Source: an uncultured Alphaproteobacteria bacterium (GTDB taxonomy: Bacteria; Pseudomonadota; Alphaproteobacteria; Methylaequorales; Methylaequoraceae). Taken from it: DNA of 64,000 nucleotides. A program made the position numbers and the translations under genes. The notes under the pieces are model-generated. The model ran no database searches, was not told the origin of the DNA, and saw only the letters and a program-made list of their open reading frames with translations. Location of the stretch: the NCBI GenBank assembly GCA_902595755.1, contig CACJRF010000007.1, positions 1 through 64,000 on the forward strand, written 5' to 3'. Of the stretch, positions 47,668 to 55,855 are shown piece after piece. Numbering within the stretch: position 1 is the first letter of the stretch; each line of letters begins with the position of its first letter.

Positions 47668-48334
47668 TCTCTTCCAATACCCAGTTCGGATTTTTATTTT
47701 TGATTTCCTTGGAAAAAGTCCACAACTCTTTGATATTTAAGATTAAATTATCGTTTCCGTCAATAATTTTGTTTTTACTATCCCTAGTTGTTTGAACCTG
47801 TTGCGATTTAAATTCGACTTTGATGAAACACAATTTATTTTTGTCTATGTTTATATCAACTATTTCTGGGTCATCAATTTTTAATATTGTGATCCCTAAC
47901 TGATGTTTTTTATTTTGTCTTTGTTTAATTTGATCTGAAAAATTGTTGAATATCTCAGTTGCAAGTAAAGGTTTCAACGATTTCATATCATCTTCGGAAT
48001 ATCTTACCAAAATATACTCAAATGCTTTTTTTGCACCATCAACAAAGCTTTCGACCGTAAAGTCAGAATCAAGTTTTACAATGTTATTCAACTTTTCATT
48101 AATTGAGCTATTTTCATGAAGTATAGTCTTTTTAGGTTCTCTAAATTGTTTTTTACTTTTCTCAATTTCTTTGTCTGGGTTAGATTCCGAAAACTTAGAC
48201 GACTTTTGACTGAATTTTTGAGCTATGTCTGATTCGTTACCTGTTTTTTTACCTAAGGAGTTCCTTAGTCTGTTAATGATGAAAACGGCTATCATTGCCA
48301 AAATAAATATGTCTATATATGGAAAATTATTCAT
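47651..48334 (-). CDS. TIM44-like domain protein
   Basis: This 227-residue protein has one N-terminal membrane segment (about residues 6-22), a charged linker, and a C-terminal TIM44/ribosomal L45-like domain (about 85-225) ending in the typical ELWTFSKEIKNKNPNWVLEE (about 203-222). Bacterial members sit at the inner membrane, and their role in protein handling is not settled. It heads the tim44-mltA-smr run and is divergent from secB across 75 bp. Confidence 0.9.
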   Translation of the reverse strand: MNNFPYIDIFILAMIAVFIINRLRNSLGKKTGNESDIAQKFSQKSSKFSESNPDKEIEKSKKQFREPKKTILHENSSINEKLNNIVKLDSDFTVESFVDGAKKAFEYILVRYSEDDMKSLKPLLATEIFNNFSDQIKQRQNKKHQLGITILKIDDPEIVDINIDKNKLCFIKVEFKSQQVQTTRDSKNKIIDGNDNLILNIKELWTFSKEIKNKNPNWVLEEIEENS

Positions 48335-48409
48335 AATTCAAAAATATTAATAGTAAGATACATCATTTTTATGTATTATAATACATTCTCTTGAGATTCA
48401 TATCATAAT

Positions 48410-48904
48410 ATGGCTACAAACAAAAATAAATCAAACGGCAATAATGAGATTCATAATAAAAAACCTGATTCTGGAAATTTAAAATTTCTTATTAATGCTC
48501 AATATTTAAAAGACTTATCATTTGAAAATCCAAAAGCACCTAACTCTCTCAGACAAATTTCTAATGAGAATGCACCTAAGTTTCAAATAGATGCTAATGT
48601 TACAAGTCGCCCATTAAATGACCATGGAAAGAATATATATGAAGTTGAATTATCAATTAAAAGTGAGACGAAGACAGGTGATTCTACACTTTTCATAGTT
48701 GAAGGGATATATTCTGGGATTTTTACTATAGAAAATGCTACTGAAGATGTTTTAGATAAAATATTACTTATCGAATGCCCAAAGTTTTTGTTTCCTTTTT
48801 TAAGATCCATAATTGCAAATTGCACTAGAGAGGCTGGGTTCCCTCCTTTAATGATAGCACCACTTGATTTTGTTGGCATGTATGAAAAGAAAAATAAGAA
48901 ATAA
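48410..48904 (+). CDS. secB: Protein-export chaperone SecB
   Basis: This 164-residue protein has the SecB core with LKFLINAQYLKDLSFENP, EGIYSGIF, LLIECPKFLFPFLRSIIANCTREAGFPPLMI and the terminal PLDFVGMY, here marked by residues PKFLFPFLR near 124 and GFPPLMIAPLDF near 145. It keeps secreted proteins unfolded for SecA. A TATAAT at 48377-48382 could be its -10 element. It ends 1 bp before the convergent unknown gene. Confidence 0.95.
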   Translation: MATNKNKSNGNNEIHNKKPDSGNLKFLINAQYLKDLSFENPKAPNSLRQISNENAPKFQIDANVTSRPLNDHGKNIYEVELSIKSETKTGDSTLFIVEGIYSGIFTIENATEDVLDKILLIECPKFLFPFLRSIIANCTREAGFPPLMIAPLDFVGMYEKKNKK

Positions 48905-48905
48905 T

Positions 48906-49550
48906 CTAAATTTTCAACTTTTTTCTTCCTACTTTTCTAACACTTCTTTTACTCTTATAAATGTTAACAATTTCTAGGGTTGACTTTCCTTCGCTCCATA
49001 ATTTTAGAAATTTTCTAATATTCTCTTTAGAGAAGTTTATTTTTTCATTTTTAAGACTTGTCTTTAATTTTCTATTTGCTGGAATATTCTTTCTTACCAA
49101 ACTTTTAATTTCATCAATCTCAGATATTTCTTTTTCTTTAACAAAGTTTTCAATAATAAACTGAAGTCTCTTATTTTCATTCTCTAATCTATGGTTTTCT
49201 GCTTTTAGTTCGTCTAAATGATCTTGAAATATTTCTATATCTGAATCCTTGAAAATTGAAAGATCTTTATTAAAATTCTTTAACTTATCTTCTAAATTCT
49301 CTAAAATGATCCCTTTTAGCAGATTAATATCATTTTCAGTATACTGATAATGACTTTTGTTACTTAGTTTTTCTAATGAATCAAATGCCTCAAATACTTT
49401 CTTTATTCTCTTTCTTGATAAAACTATAAAGTTACAGATTTTAAAGAAAGTTCGTTCATCTTTCGACCAATCTTTTCTTTGTTTATATCGAAATTTATTC
49501 AAAAAATTTAATGCTTCAGAGAATGAAATATTTTTATTGGATATAGGCAT
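48906..49550 (-). CDS. Unrecognised coiled-coil protein with a possible helix-turn-helix C-terminus
   Basis: This 214-residue, very basic and mostly helical protein has a clear coiled coil at about residues 108-150 (ELKAENHRLENENKRLQFII). No signal peptide or membrane segment is seen. The last 45 residues contain KLWSEGKSTLEIVNIYKSK followed by RSVRKVGRKKL, which in spacing resembles the helix-turn-helix of GcrA-type regulators (LW-x-EG-x-S-x-x-I-A followed by an R-x-x-V-x-GK-x-x-RL-like segment). That resemblance is by eye only. In other alphaproteobacteria dnaQ usually occupies this place after secB. Confidence 0.6.
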   Translation of the reverse strand: MPISNKNISFSEALNFLNKFRYKQRKDWSKDERTFFKICNFIVLSRKRIKKVFEAFDSLEKLSNKSHYQYTENDINLLKGIILENLEDKLKNFNKDLSIFKDSDIEIFQDHLDELKAENHRLENENKRLQFIIENFVKEKEISEIDEIKSLVRKNIPANRKLKTSLKNEKINFSKENIRKFLKLWSEGKSTLEIVNIYKSKRSVRKVGRKKLKI

Positions 49551-49683
49551 GCATACTTATACTATATTTTGGATAGAATAGATACTCTTATAAATAGTAT
49601 TTACTTAAATACGATATAGATACTTTTTCAAACAAAATGTTGCCAATAGCTAGGGTTTCAATATTTTTTGCACTGTTAATTTA

Positions 49684-49758
49684 TGGAGCGGGAAACGAGA
49701 TTCGAACTCGCGACCCTCACGTTGGCAACGTGATGCTCTACCACTGAGCTATTCCCGC
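49684..49758 (-). tRNA. tRNA-Gly (GCC)
   Basis: The minus strand folds as a standard tRNA. The acceptor stem GCGGGAA pairs with TTCCCGC, the D-arm is TAGCTCAGTGGTAGAGC, the anticodon stem is CACGT with loop TGCCAAC (anticodon GCC), and the T-arm contains GTTCGAATC. The discriminator base is T and the CCA end is encoded (49684-49686). It occupies most of the only gap over 300 bp in the window (49551-49864). The rest of that gap is AT-rich and shows no gene. Confidence 0.97.
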
Positions 49759-49864
49759 ATGATAATGCTGAAGGTTACACTTTATTTTTACAAATTTAAA
49801 TAGTAAAAATCAATTTTTTTAATTATTACTTTTAATTATAATATAAATAAATCATATATTAATT

Positions 49865-50539
49865 ATGTTGTATTGTTTTGATAATAAATTTGAAGAGTTG
49901 CCCGAGTCGATACCTTTGTTCCCATTGAATAAGGTTTTGTTACTTCCAAGGGCAAAGCTACCTCTTAATCTATTTGAAAACAGATATTTGCATATGTTTG
50001 ACTATGCATTAAAAAATGATAGGTACATTGGTATGATTCAACCTAGCGAATTATCAGGAAGCATTAGTGGTAACGAAAAATCCCCATCTCTTTATAATAT
50101 AGGTTGTGCAGGCTTTGTTACAGCGTTCTCTCAGACCAATGATAAAAGGTATGAAATTATACTTGAAGGAGTTTGCAGGTTCAAAATTAAGAAAGAGTTA
50201 GAAATTAAGAATGGATTCAGAAGAGCTAATGTTCAATGGAGTAAATTTAAATCAGACTTTAAGACTGAGAAACTTAATCATAAAGAAAAAAGAGAGGACT
50301 TCTTAAAAATATTGAGACCATTTTTTGAAAAAATGTCAATGAACGTTGATTGGGAAATGATTGAGGGAACCAATGATGAAGATTTAATAAATACAATTAG
50401 TATGTGCTCTCCATTTGATGTTAACGAAAAACAGGCTTTGTTAGAAGCCATTTCGTTGGAAGATAGAAGAGAAGTGCTCACATCATTAATACATATGAAC
50501 GTAAATAAGAATAATATGGGCTCAAGATATGTTTCATGA
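49865..50539 (+). CDS. LON N-terminal (substrate-binding) domain protein
   Basis: This 224-residue protein matches the N-domain of Lon protease alone, with no ATPase or protease part. Conserved pieces are IPLFPLNKVLLLPRAKLPLNLFENRYLHM (about residues 18-46, with the core PLNLFENRY) and IGMIQPS. Such short LON-domain proteins are common in alphaproteobacteria and are thought to bind proteins, but their function is not established. The gene is single on the plus strand. Confidence 0.88.
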   Translation: MLYCFDNKFEELPESIPLFPLNKVLLLPRAKLPLNLFENRYLHMFDYALKNDRYIGMIQPSELSGSISGNEKSPSLYNIGCAGFVTAFSQTNDKRYEIILEGVCRFKIKKELEIKNGFRRANVQWSKFKSDFKTEKLNHKEKREDFLKILRPFFEKMSMNVDWEMIEGTNDEDLINTISMCSPFDVNEKQALLEAISLEDRREVLTSLIHMNVNKNNMGSRYVS

Positions 50540-50659
50540 CTAGATTTTCTTTAATTTTAATGAGAAGATACTAAAACGTTATGGTAAAAAGTTAGATATT
50601 TGCAACATAATAATTAACTAAAACGGTAATAAAACATATTTCTTTTAGCCTTTTAAATT

Positions 50660-50953
50660 ATGACACCAAAAAAAATCAAAATAGGACCATCAAGATTGGA
50701 TTTGCAAATAAAGTATGAGAATGGCATAAATCTAGTTATTCCTTCAACTTTTTTGCGTAAATTTAGTCCTTCAGCTGAAAATAAAAACAATCTCAATTCA
50801 GAAAACCTCAAAAAATTTAATGGTATTTCAATTTCTAAATTAGAAGCTGTTGGTAACTATGCCATAAGGGTTCATTTTAGTGATGGCCATAATACTGGGA
50901 TTTTCAGCTGGGAGTATTTATTTTCCCTAGGAGAAAAACTTAAAACTCAGTAA
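50660..50953 (+). CDS. DUF971 domain protein
   Basis: This 97-residue protein has the DUF971 pattern: VGNYAIRVHFSDGHNTGIFSWEYL near the C-terminus (core DGHNTGIFSWEYL, about residues 75-87). The domain is also found fused to gamma-butyrobetaine hydroxylase, and stand-alone members are linked to iron-sulfur or metal proteins without proof. The 120 bp upstream show no gene. Its end overlaps the convergent hydroxylase gene by 14 bp. Confidence 0.87.
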   Translation: MTPKKIKIGPSRLDLQIKYENGINLVIPSTFLRKFSPSAENKNNLNSENLKKFNGISISKLEAVGNYAIRVHFSDGHNTGIFSWEYLFSLGEKLKTQ

Positions 50954-52115
50954 TGCCCATAGCAAATAACATACTCTTTTTTTTTAGAAAATCAGAACGA
51001 TTAAATAATCTAAGACCTACACTTCTGACTTTAGATATTATCCTACCTTTAAATCCGAAGAATTTATTTAGATTATGTGTTGAGCTCACTAAAAGGCTTT
51101 TATCGTAAAACCTTTTTCTAGAGTATTCCTGTAAGATGAGATTACTATTTAGCTTTTGTCCAAGGTTCTTTGCTTTCCTTAACGATTTCGATAAAGACAA
51201 GCAATCTCTTAATCCAAGGTTAAATCCCTGTCCAGCTATTGGATGAAGAGCTTGGCAAGCATCTCCTACTAGAACAATATTATTTTTATGGTATCTTAGA
51301 CAAGAATATACATCTAAAGGAAAAATTGTTACTTTAGAGAATCTAATAATTTTTCCAAAAAAATCTCTATATCTTTCTTTGAAGAATTTTTTAAAGGAGT
51401 TTCTACTTTTAAACTTTATATCATCATCAACTGTGAAAACTACTGAAGATTGGTTTCCTTTTTTTGTCTTCATTGGAAGAAGTGCAAGTGGACCAGTTGG
51501 AAAAAATCTCTCTAGAGCCATACCATTATGAGGGGTCTCATGTACAATATTAAAAACATAGGCATTTTGATTGTAATTTTTATAAAGATATTTAAAAAGA
51601 CCCATCTTTCTAGTATTTGATTTTCTACCGTCGGCTCCAATCAGAAGGTCACATTTAGTTATCCCTTTTTGTGTTTTTAATTCAAGAGTTTTATTTTCCA
51701 AATTTTTTATACTTTTAACTAGATTGTTACTATACATTTTAATAATTTTTGATTTTAGAACTTTTTCTAATAAAAATTTTTTAATAAATTTATTTTCAAC
51801 TATGTAACCCATAACACCTTCTTCTGTCATTTCATGATTAAATGTTAATCCATTTACCTCAGATCCCTCGGTCACTTTAATTTTATAAATTGGTTGTGAA
51901 TATTTGACTAAGTCCTTCCATATACCAATTTGATTGTAAATTCTTGCTGAACCTTGTGAAATTGCAGTAGTTCGCTTGTCACTAGTACTTTTGAGTAAAT
52001 TTATTGATGACTTGTCAATAATTACCGATTCCAAACCATATTTTTCCATAAGTAAGGCTGTGGAGAGCCCAATTAATCCCGAACCTAAGATTACTATCTC
52101 ACTATGTTTTTGCAT
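50940..52115 (-). CDS. FAD-dependent ubiquinone-biosynthesis hydroxylase (UbiH/UbiF family)
   Basis: This 391-residue flavoprotein monooxygenase has the FAD-binding IVILGSGLIGLSTALLMEK, the middle LLIGADGRKS (DG motif), and the C-terminal VLVGDACQALHPIAGQGFNLG (GD motif, about residues 277-296). It hydroxylates the ring of a ubiquinone precursor. Which ring position is used cannot be read from sequence, as alphaproteobacterial members differ from the E. coli set. It is divergent from ftsK across 38 bp. Confidence 0.92.
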   Translation of the reverse strand: MQKHSEIVILGSGLIGLSTALLMEKYGLESVIIDKSSINLLKSTSDKRTTAISQGSARIYNQIGIWKDLVKYSQPIYKIKVTEGSEVNGLTFNHEMTEEGVMGYIVENKFIKKFLLEKVLKSKIIKMYSNNLVKSIKNLENKTLELKTQKGITKCDLLIGADGRKSNTRKMGLFKYLYKNYNQNAYVFNIVHETPHNGMALERFFPTGPLALLPMKTKKGNQSSVVFTVDDDIKFKSRNSFKKFFKERYRDFFGKIIRFSKVTIFPLDVYSCLRYHKNNIVLVGDACQALHPIAGQGFNLGLRDCLSLSKSLRKAKNLGQKLNSNLILQEYSRKRFYDKSLLVSSTHNLNKFFGFKGRIISKVRSVGLRLFNRSDFLKKKSMLFAMGITEF

Positions 52116-52153
52116 ATTCTTTTAATATAATATAATTTTATTAAAGATATCTA

Positions 52154-54337
52154 ATGTTGAAAAAACTTAAAGAAAATTTAAAAAAATATTTTCAATTTTT
52201 GACCTTAATTATTCTAGGTTTAACTATTCTGTTTTCATTGTTTTCATTTAGTTCTCAAGATAATGCAGTATATAAATTTGATTCAACCCAAACAGACTAC
52301 AACAATTTATTGGGTTATTTTGGTTCATTAATATCAGATATTTTGTTGAGAGCGTTTGGACATACATCATATTTTATACCTTTTTTTCTATTATTTATGG
52401 GTTTTAGGGTGGTGACTGGAAGGTCAATCGAATGGTACTCACTTGCATACTTCCCTTTTTTTTTAATGTCGATATGCTTTTTCTCAGTGGTTGCAGTTGA
52501 TGAGTCAAGTTTCATCTCACTAGATGGAGGTTTTTTAGGAGAAGCCTTATTTTATTATTTTCAAACTTCCTTTAGTTCCACCTCTTATTATTATTATTAT
52601 CTAACAGGATTAGGTCTAATAGCTATTCTAGGCCTAGCAATTACATTTAATATAGGCTTTAAAAATATTTTTAAATTATTTCAGATTTTAAAGATCTTTA
52701 TATTTTTCATTTTTAAAATGATTTCTAAAGGAAAAATTAAGATTAATCTTTCAAATAATTTTAAAATTGCAAGGAATTCAAATCCAATTATCTCAAAAAA
52801 AACCACGTTAACATCTAATAAAAAAAGAGCTGTTAAAACCTCTAAATTTATTTTTCCTTCAATAAGATTATTAGAAGAGCCGAAAATGATAGAGGGCTTA
52901 GAGAATGAGAATAGAAAGAATGCTGAGATTAATAAAGCATTATTAAGTAATGTGCTTGCAGATTTTAAAATAAGTGGTCAAATTACGGATGTTAAGCAAG
53001 GACCAATTGTAACTCTGTTTGAATTAAAACCTGCTCCAGGAACCTTAACATCAAGTGTTATAAGTAGAACAGAAGATATTGCAAGATCAATGAGTGCAAT
53101 CTCTGCTAGAATTTCAACAATACCCGGTAAAGATGCTTTAGGTATTGAGATTCCAAATAAAAGAAGGGAGACAGTTTACTTAAGAGAGCTGTTGAGTAGT
53201 AATTTAAATGAAAATGAAGATATCAAACTTCCACTTGCACTTGGCAAAGATATTTTTGGTAATCCAGTAATTGTTGATTTAGCAAGAATGCCTCACCTTC
53301 TTGTAGCGGGAACGACAGGTTCGGGTAAATCAGTAGGAATTAATGCAATGCTTCTGTCATTATTATTTACACTTACCCCGGAGGAATGTCGATTGATTTT
53401 AATTGACCCAAAGATGCTTGAATTATCTATATACCAAGATATACCCCACTTGTTAACAGAAGTTGTTACAGATCCTAAAAAGGCTGTTTCAGCTCTGAAA
53501 TGGTCTGTTAAAGAGATGGAGATGAGATATCAAATGATGAGTCATCTTGGTGTTAGAGAAATTGATGATTATAATAATAAGGTCAGAAAAATATTAGAAA
53601 AAGGTGAAGTAATTTTCAAAGAAACTCAGGTTGGATATGACTCAGAAACTGGGAAGCCAGTCATGGAAAAAAAAGCATTAGACTTAAATATTTTTCCTAA
53701 AATAGTTGTGGTTGTTGATGAATTGGCGGACTTGATGCTCACGTCAGGCAAAGAAATCGAAGGTGCTATTCAAAGATTATCTCAGATGGCAAGAGCATCA
53801 GGCATTCATTTAATTGTGGCAACTCAAAGACCTTCAGTAGATGTCATTACAGGGACTATAAAATCGAATTTTCCAACTAGAATTAGTTATAAAGTAGTTA
53901 ATAAGGTTAATAGCAGAACTATTATTGAGGAACAAGGAGCAGAACAACTTTTAGGTCAAGGTGATTTATTGATAACAATGTTGGGTGAACGATTAAAAAG
54001 AGTTCATGGTCCATTCGTACAAACAGACGAAGTACAAGCAGTTGTAGAGCACTTAAGAAAGCAGGGTGAACCAGAATACCTTCATTCTGTTACCACTGAG
54101 GAAGATGAAGCAGATAACTTCAACCTAGGTTTAACCGAGAGTGGAGACGAATTATATGATAAAGCTGTATACATTGTTTGTAGAGAGAAGAAAGCATCAA
54201 CAAGTTTTATTCAAAGACATCTACAGATCGGGTATAATCGTGCTGCAAGGATTATTGAAAGAATGGAGTCGGAGGGTGTTGTCAGTCCAGCGAACCATGT
54301 TGGTAGGAGAGAGGTCTTAGTTGGTAAAGGTAATTAG
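52154..54337 (+). CDS. ftsK: DNA translocase FtsK
   Basis: This 727-residue protein has about four N-terminal membrane segments within residues 15-185 and a short linker. The motor domain has Walker A VAGTTGSGKSVGINAML (about residues 387-403), and the C-terminal gamma winged helix (about 660-725) includes QRHLQIGYNRAARIIERME. It clears chromosome ends from the division site and activates dimer resolution. The linker is short compared with E. coli FtsK, as in many streamlined bacteria. It overlaps the BON-domain gene by 17 bp. Confidence 0.97.
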   Translation: MLKKLKENLKKYFQFLTLIILGLTILFSLFSFSSQDNAVYKFDSTQTDYNNLLGYFGSLISDILLRAFGHTSYFIPFFLLFMGFRVVTGRSIEWYSLAYFPFFLMSICFFSVVAVDESSFISLDGGFLGEALFYYFQTSFSSTSYYYYYLTGLGLIAILGLAITFNIGFKNIFKLFQILKIFIFFIFKMISKGKIKINLSNNFKIARNSNPIISKKTTLTSNKKRAVKTSKFIFPSIRLLEEPKMIEGLENENRKNAEINKALLSNVLADFKISGQITDVKQGPIVTLFELKPAPGTLTSSVISRTEDIARSMSAISARISTIPGKDALGIEIPNKRRETVYLRELLSSNLNENEDIKLPLALGKDIFGNPVIVDLARMPHLLVAGTTGSGKSVGINAMLLSLLFTLTPEECRLILIDPKMLELSIYQDIPHLLTEVVTDPKKAVSALKWSVKEMEMRYQMMSHLGVREIDDYNNKVRKILEKGEVIFKETQVGYDSETGKPVMEKKALDLNIFPKIVVVVDELADLMLTSGKEIEGAIQRLSQMARASGIHLIVATQRPSVDVITGTIKSNFPTRISYKVVNKVNSRTIIEEQGAEQLLGQGDLLITMLGERLKRVHGPFVQTDEVQAVVEHLRKQGEPEYLHSVTTEEDEADNFNLGLTESGDELYDKAVYIVCREKKASTSFIQRHLQIGYNRAARIIERMESEGVVSPANHVGRREVLVGKGN

Positions 54338-54899
54338 CCTTATGGTGGTTATTTTATCTCTAAATTCTTGTTCATCGGCAGTCTCTGTTGGTGCATTCAT
54401 TGGTAATGCTGGAACATCTAGTAAAGGTATCAAAAAAAGTTTTAGTGACACATATTTAAAAACTAAGGTTATAGCAAAGATTTCATTGTTAGATATTAAG
54501 AACATTGCAAATATTTCTGTTAACGTATCGCGTGGTACTATTTTATACACTGGATATGTTATTAGCGCAGAAAAAAGATTATTAATTGTTAAAAAAACTT
54601 GGGAAGTTGAGGGGGTAAAAAAAATAATAAATGAACTTAAGATTGATGATGATGTTCCCCTATTGCAAAGGACTAATGATTTTATTCTCAGATCAAAAAT
54701 CAATACAAGATTACTATTTAAATCTGGTATAAATAGTAATAATTTCTCTGTAGATGTAGTAGATGGAGAAGTCTATATTATAGGACTTGCAGATAATATT
54801 AATGAAAAAACTGAAGTTGAAAGATTTCTATCAGGGATGACTGATATAAAAAAACTCATTACAATTATTGAAATTCCAAAGCATTTAGAAGATGAGTAG
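54321..54899 (+). CDS. BON-domain lipoprotein
   Basis: This 192-residue protein starts at a TTG inside the ftsK end, giving the lipoprotein signal MVKVISLMVVILSLNSC with the lipidated Cys at residue 17; an ATG at 54342 leaves too short a signal. Two BON domains follow, seen in TYLKTKVIAKISLLDIKNIAN and in RTNDFILRSKINTRLL with VEVVDGEVYIIG-like strands (VDVVDGEVYIIGLA). BON lipoproteins bind phospholipid and help maintain the outer membrane. It overlaps gshB by 8 bp. Confidence 0.85.
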   Translation: MVKVISLMVVILSLNSCSSAVSVGAFIGNAGTSSKGIKKSFSDTYLKTKVIAKISLLDIKNIANISVNVSRGTILYTGYVISAEKRLLIVKKTWEVEGVKKIINELKIDDDVPLLQRTNDFILRSKINTRLLFKSGINSNNFSVDVVDGEVYIIGLADNINEKTEVERFLSGMTDIKKLITIIEIPKHLEDE

Positions 54900-55836
54900 A
54901 ATAAAAAATAAAGTTCTTTTTCAGATGGACCCCTTTAATAAACTTAACATTAAAACGGACTCAACTATTTCAATTATAAAAGAGGCATTAATTCTCGGGC
55001 TCAGAGTTTATGTAAGCAACCCAAATGATTTAACTTTAATGCAAAATAATGCGTTTATTAATTTTAAAGAAGTAACCTTGATAAACTCTAAGTTTTCTTT
55101 TAGTAAGCAAAAAAACTCTAGCATTAATAAGTTTGATTATTTTTTTATCAGGCAAGACCCACCATTTGATTTAAAATACTTAACTAACTGTTACTTATTA
55201 GAATTACACCAAAAATTTAATAAAAAACCAAGATTCATAAATGATCCAGGTGGAATTAAAAACTTCACGGAGAAAATCTGTCCAATTTACTTTGGTAGTT
55301 TGATGCCAAAAACTATGGTTACCTCTGACGAAAAGACTTTTAAGGAAAGATTGTTGAAGAAAAAAATATTAATATTAAAAACCTTATACAATAAGGGAGG
55401 CGAAGGTGTCATCAAAGTAGAAAAAAATGATAAAAACTCATTGAGTAAATTTAAAGAATTAATAGGTAAGTACAAAGTCCCAGTTGTTATTCAAGACTTT
55501 GTGAGTAAAGTTTCTAAGGGTGATAAAAGGGTGATTTTAATTGAGGGACAGCCAGTAGGTTTGGTAAATAGAGTTCCTCAACGGGGCCAATATAAGGCAA
55601 ATTTAAATCTAGGAGGCAAAGCTGAGATTTCTGAACTTTCTAAAAAAGAGTCAGAAATCTGCAGAAAAATTAAACCTTTCCTTTTAAAAAATAAACTATT
55701 TTTTGTTGGGATAGATTTAATTGACGAAAAACTTACCGAAATCAACGTTACATCTCCAACTGGAATAGTTCAAATTCAGCAATTGACCGGCGTGAATATT
55801 GCAAAAAAATTGTGGGATAAGTTACTAAAAAGTTAA
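54892..55836 (+). CDS. gshB: Glutathione synthase
   Basis: This 314-residue ATP-grasp ligase has the N-terminal VLFQMDPFNKLNIKTDSTI (about 9-27), IRQDPPFDLKY, the ATP-binding ILKTLYNKGGEGVIKV, and the C-terminal FVGIDLIDEKLTEINVTSPTG (core TEINVTSPTG). It joins gamma-glutamylcysteine with glycine. It is last in ftsK-BON-gshB and ends 19 bp before the convergent tpsA. Confidence 0.96.
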   Translation: MSRIKNKVLFQMDPFNKLNIKTDSTISIIKEALILGLRVYVSNPNDLTLMQNNAFINFKEVTLINSKFSFSKQKNSSINKFDYFFIRQDPPFDLKYLTNCYLLELHQKFNKKPRFINDPGGIKNFTEKICPIYFGSLMPKTMVTSDEKTFKERLLKKKILILKTLYNKGGEGVIKVEKNDKNSLSKFKELIGKYKVPVVIQDFVSKVSKGDKRVILIEGQPVGLVNRVPQRGQYKANLNLGGKAEISELSKKESEICRKIKPFLLKNKLFFVGIDLIDEKLTEINVTSPTGIVQIQQLTGVNIAKKLWDKLLKS

Positions 55837-55855
55837 ACTTTCCACTCAAAAATCT

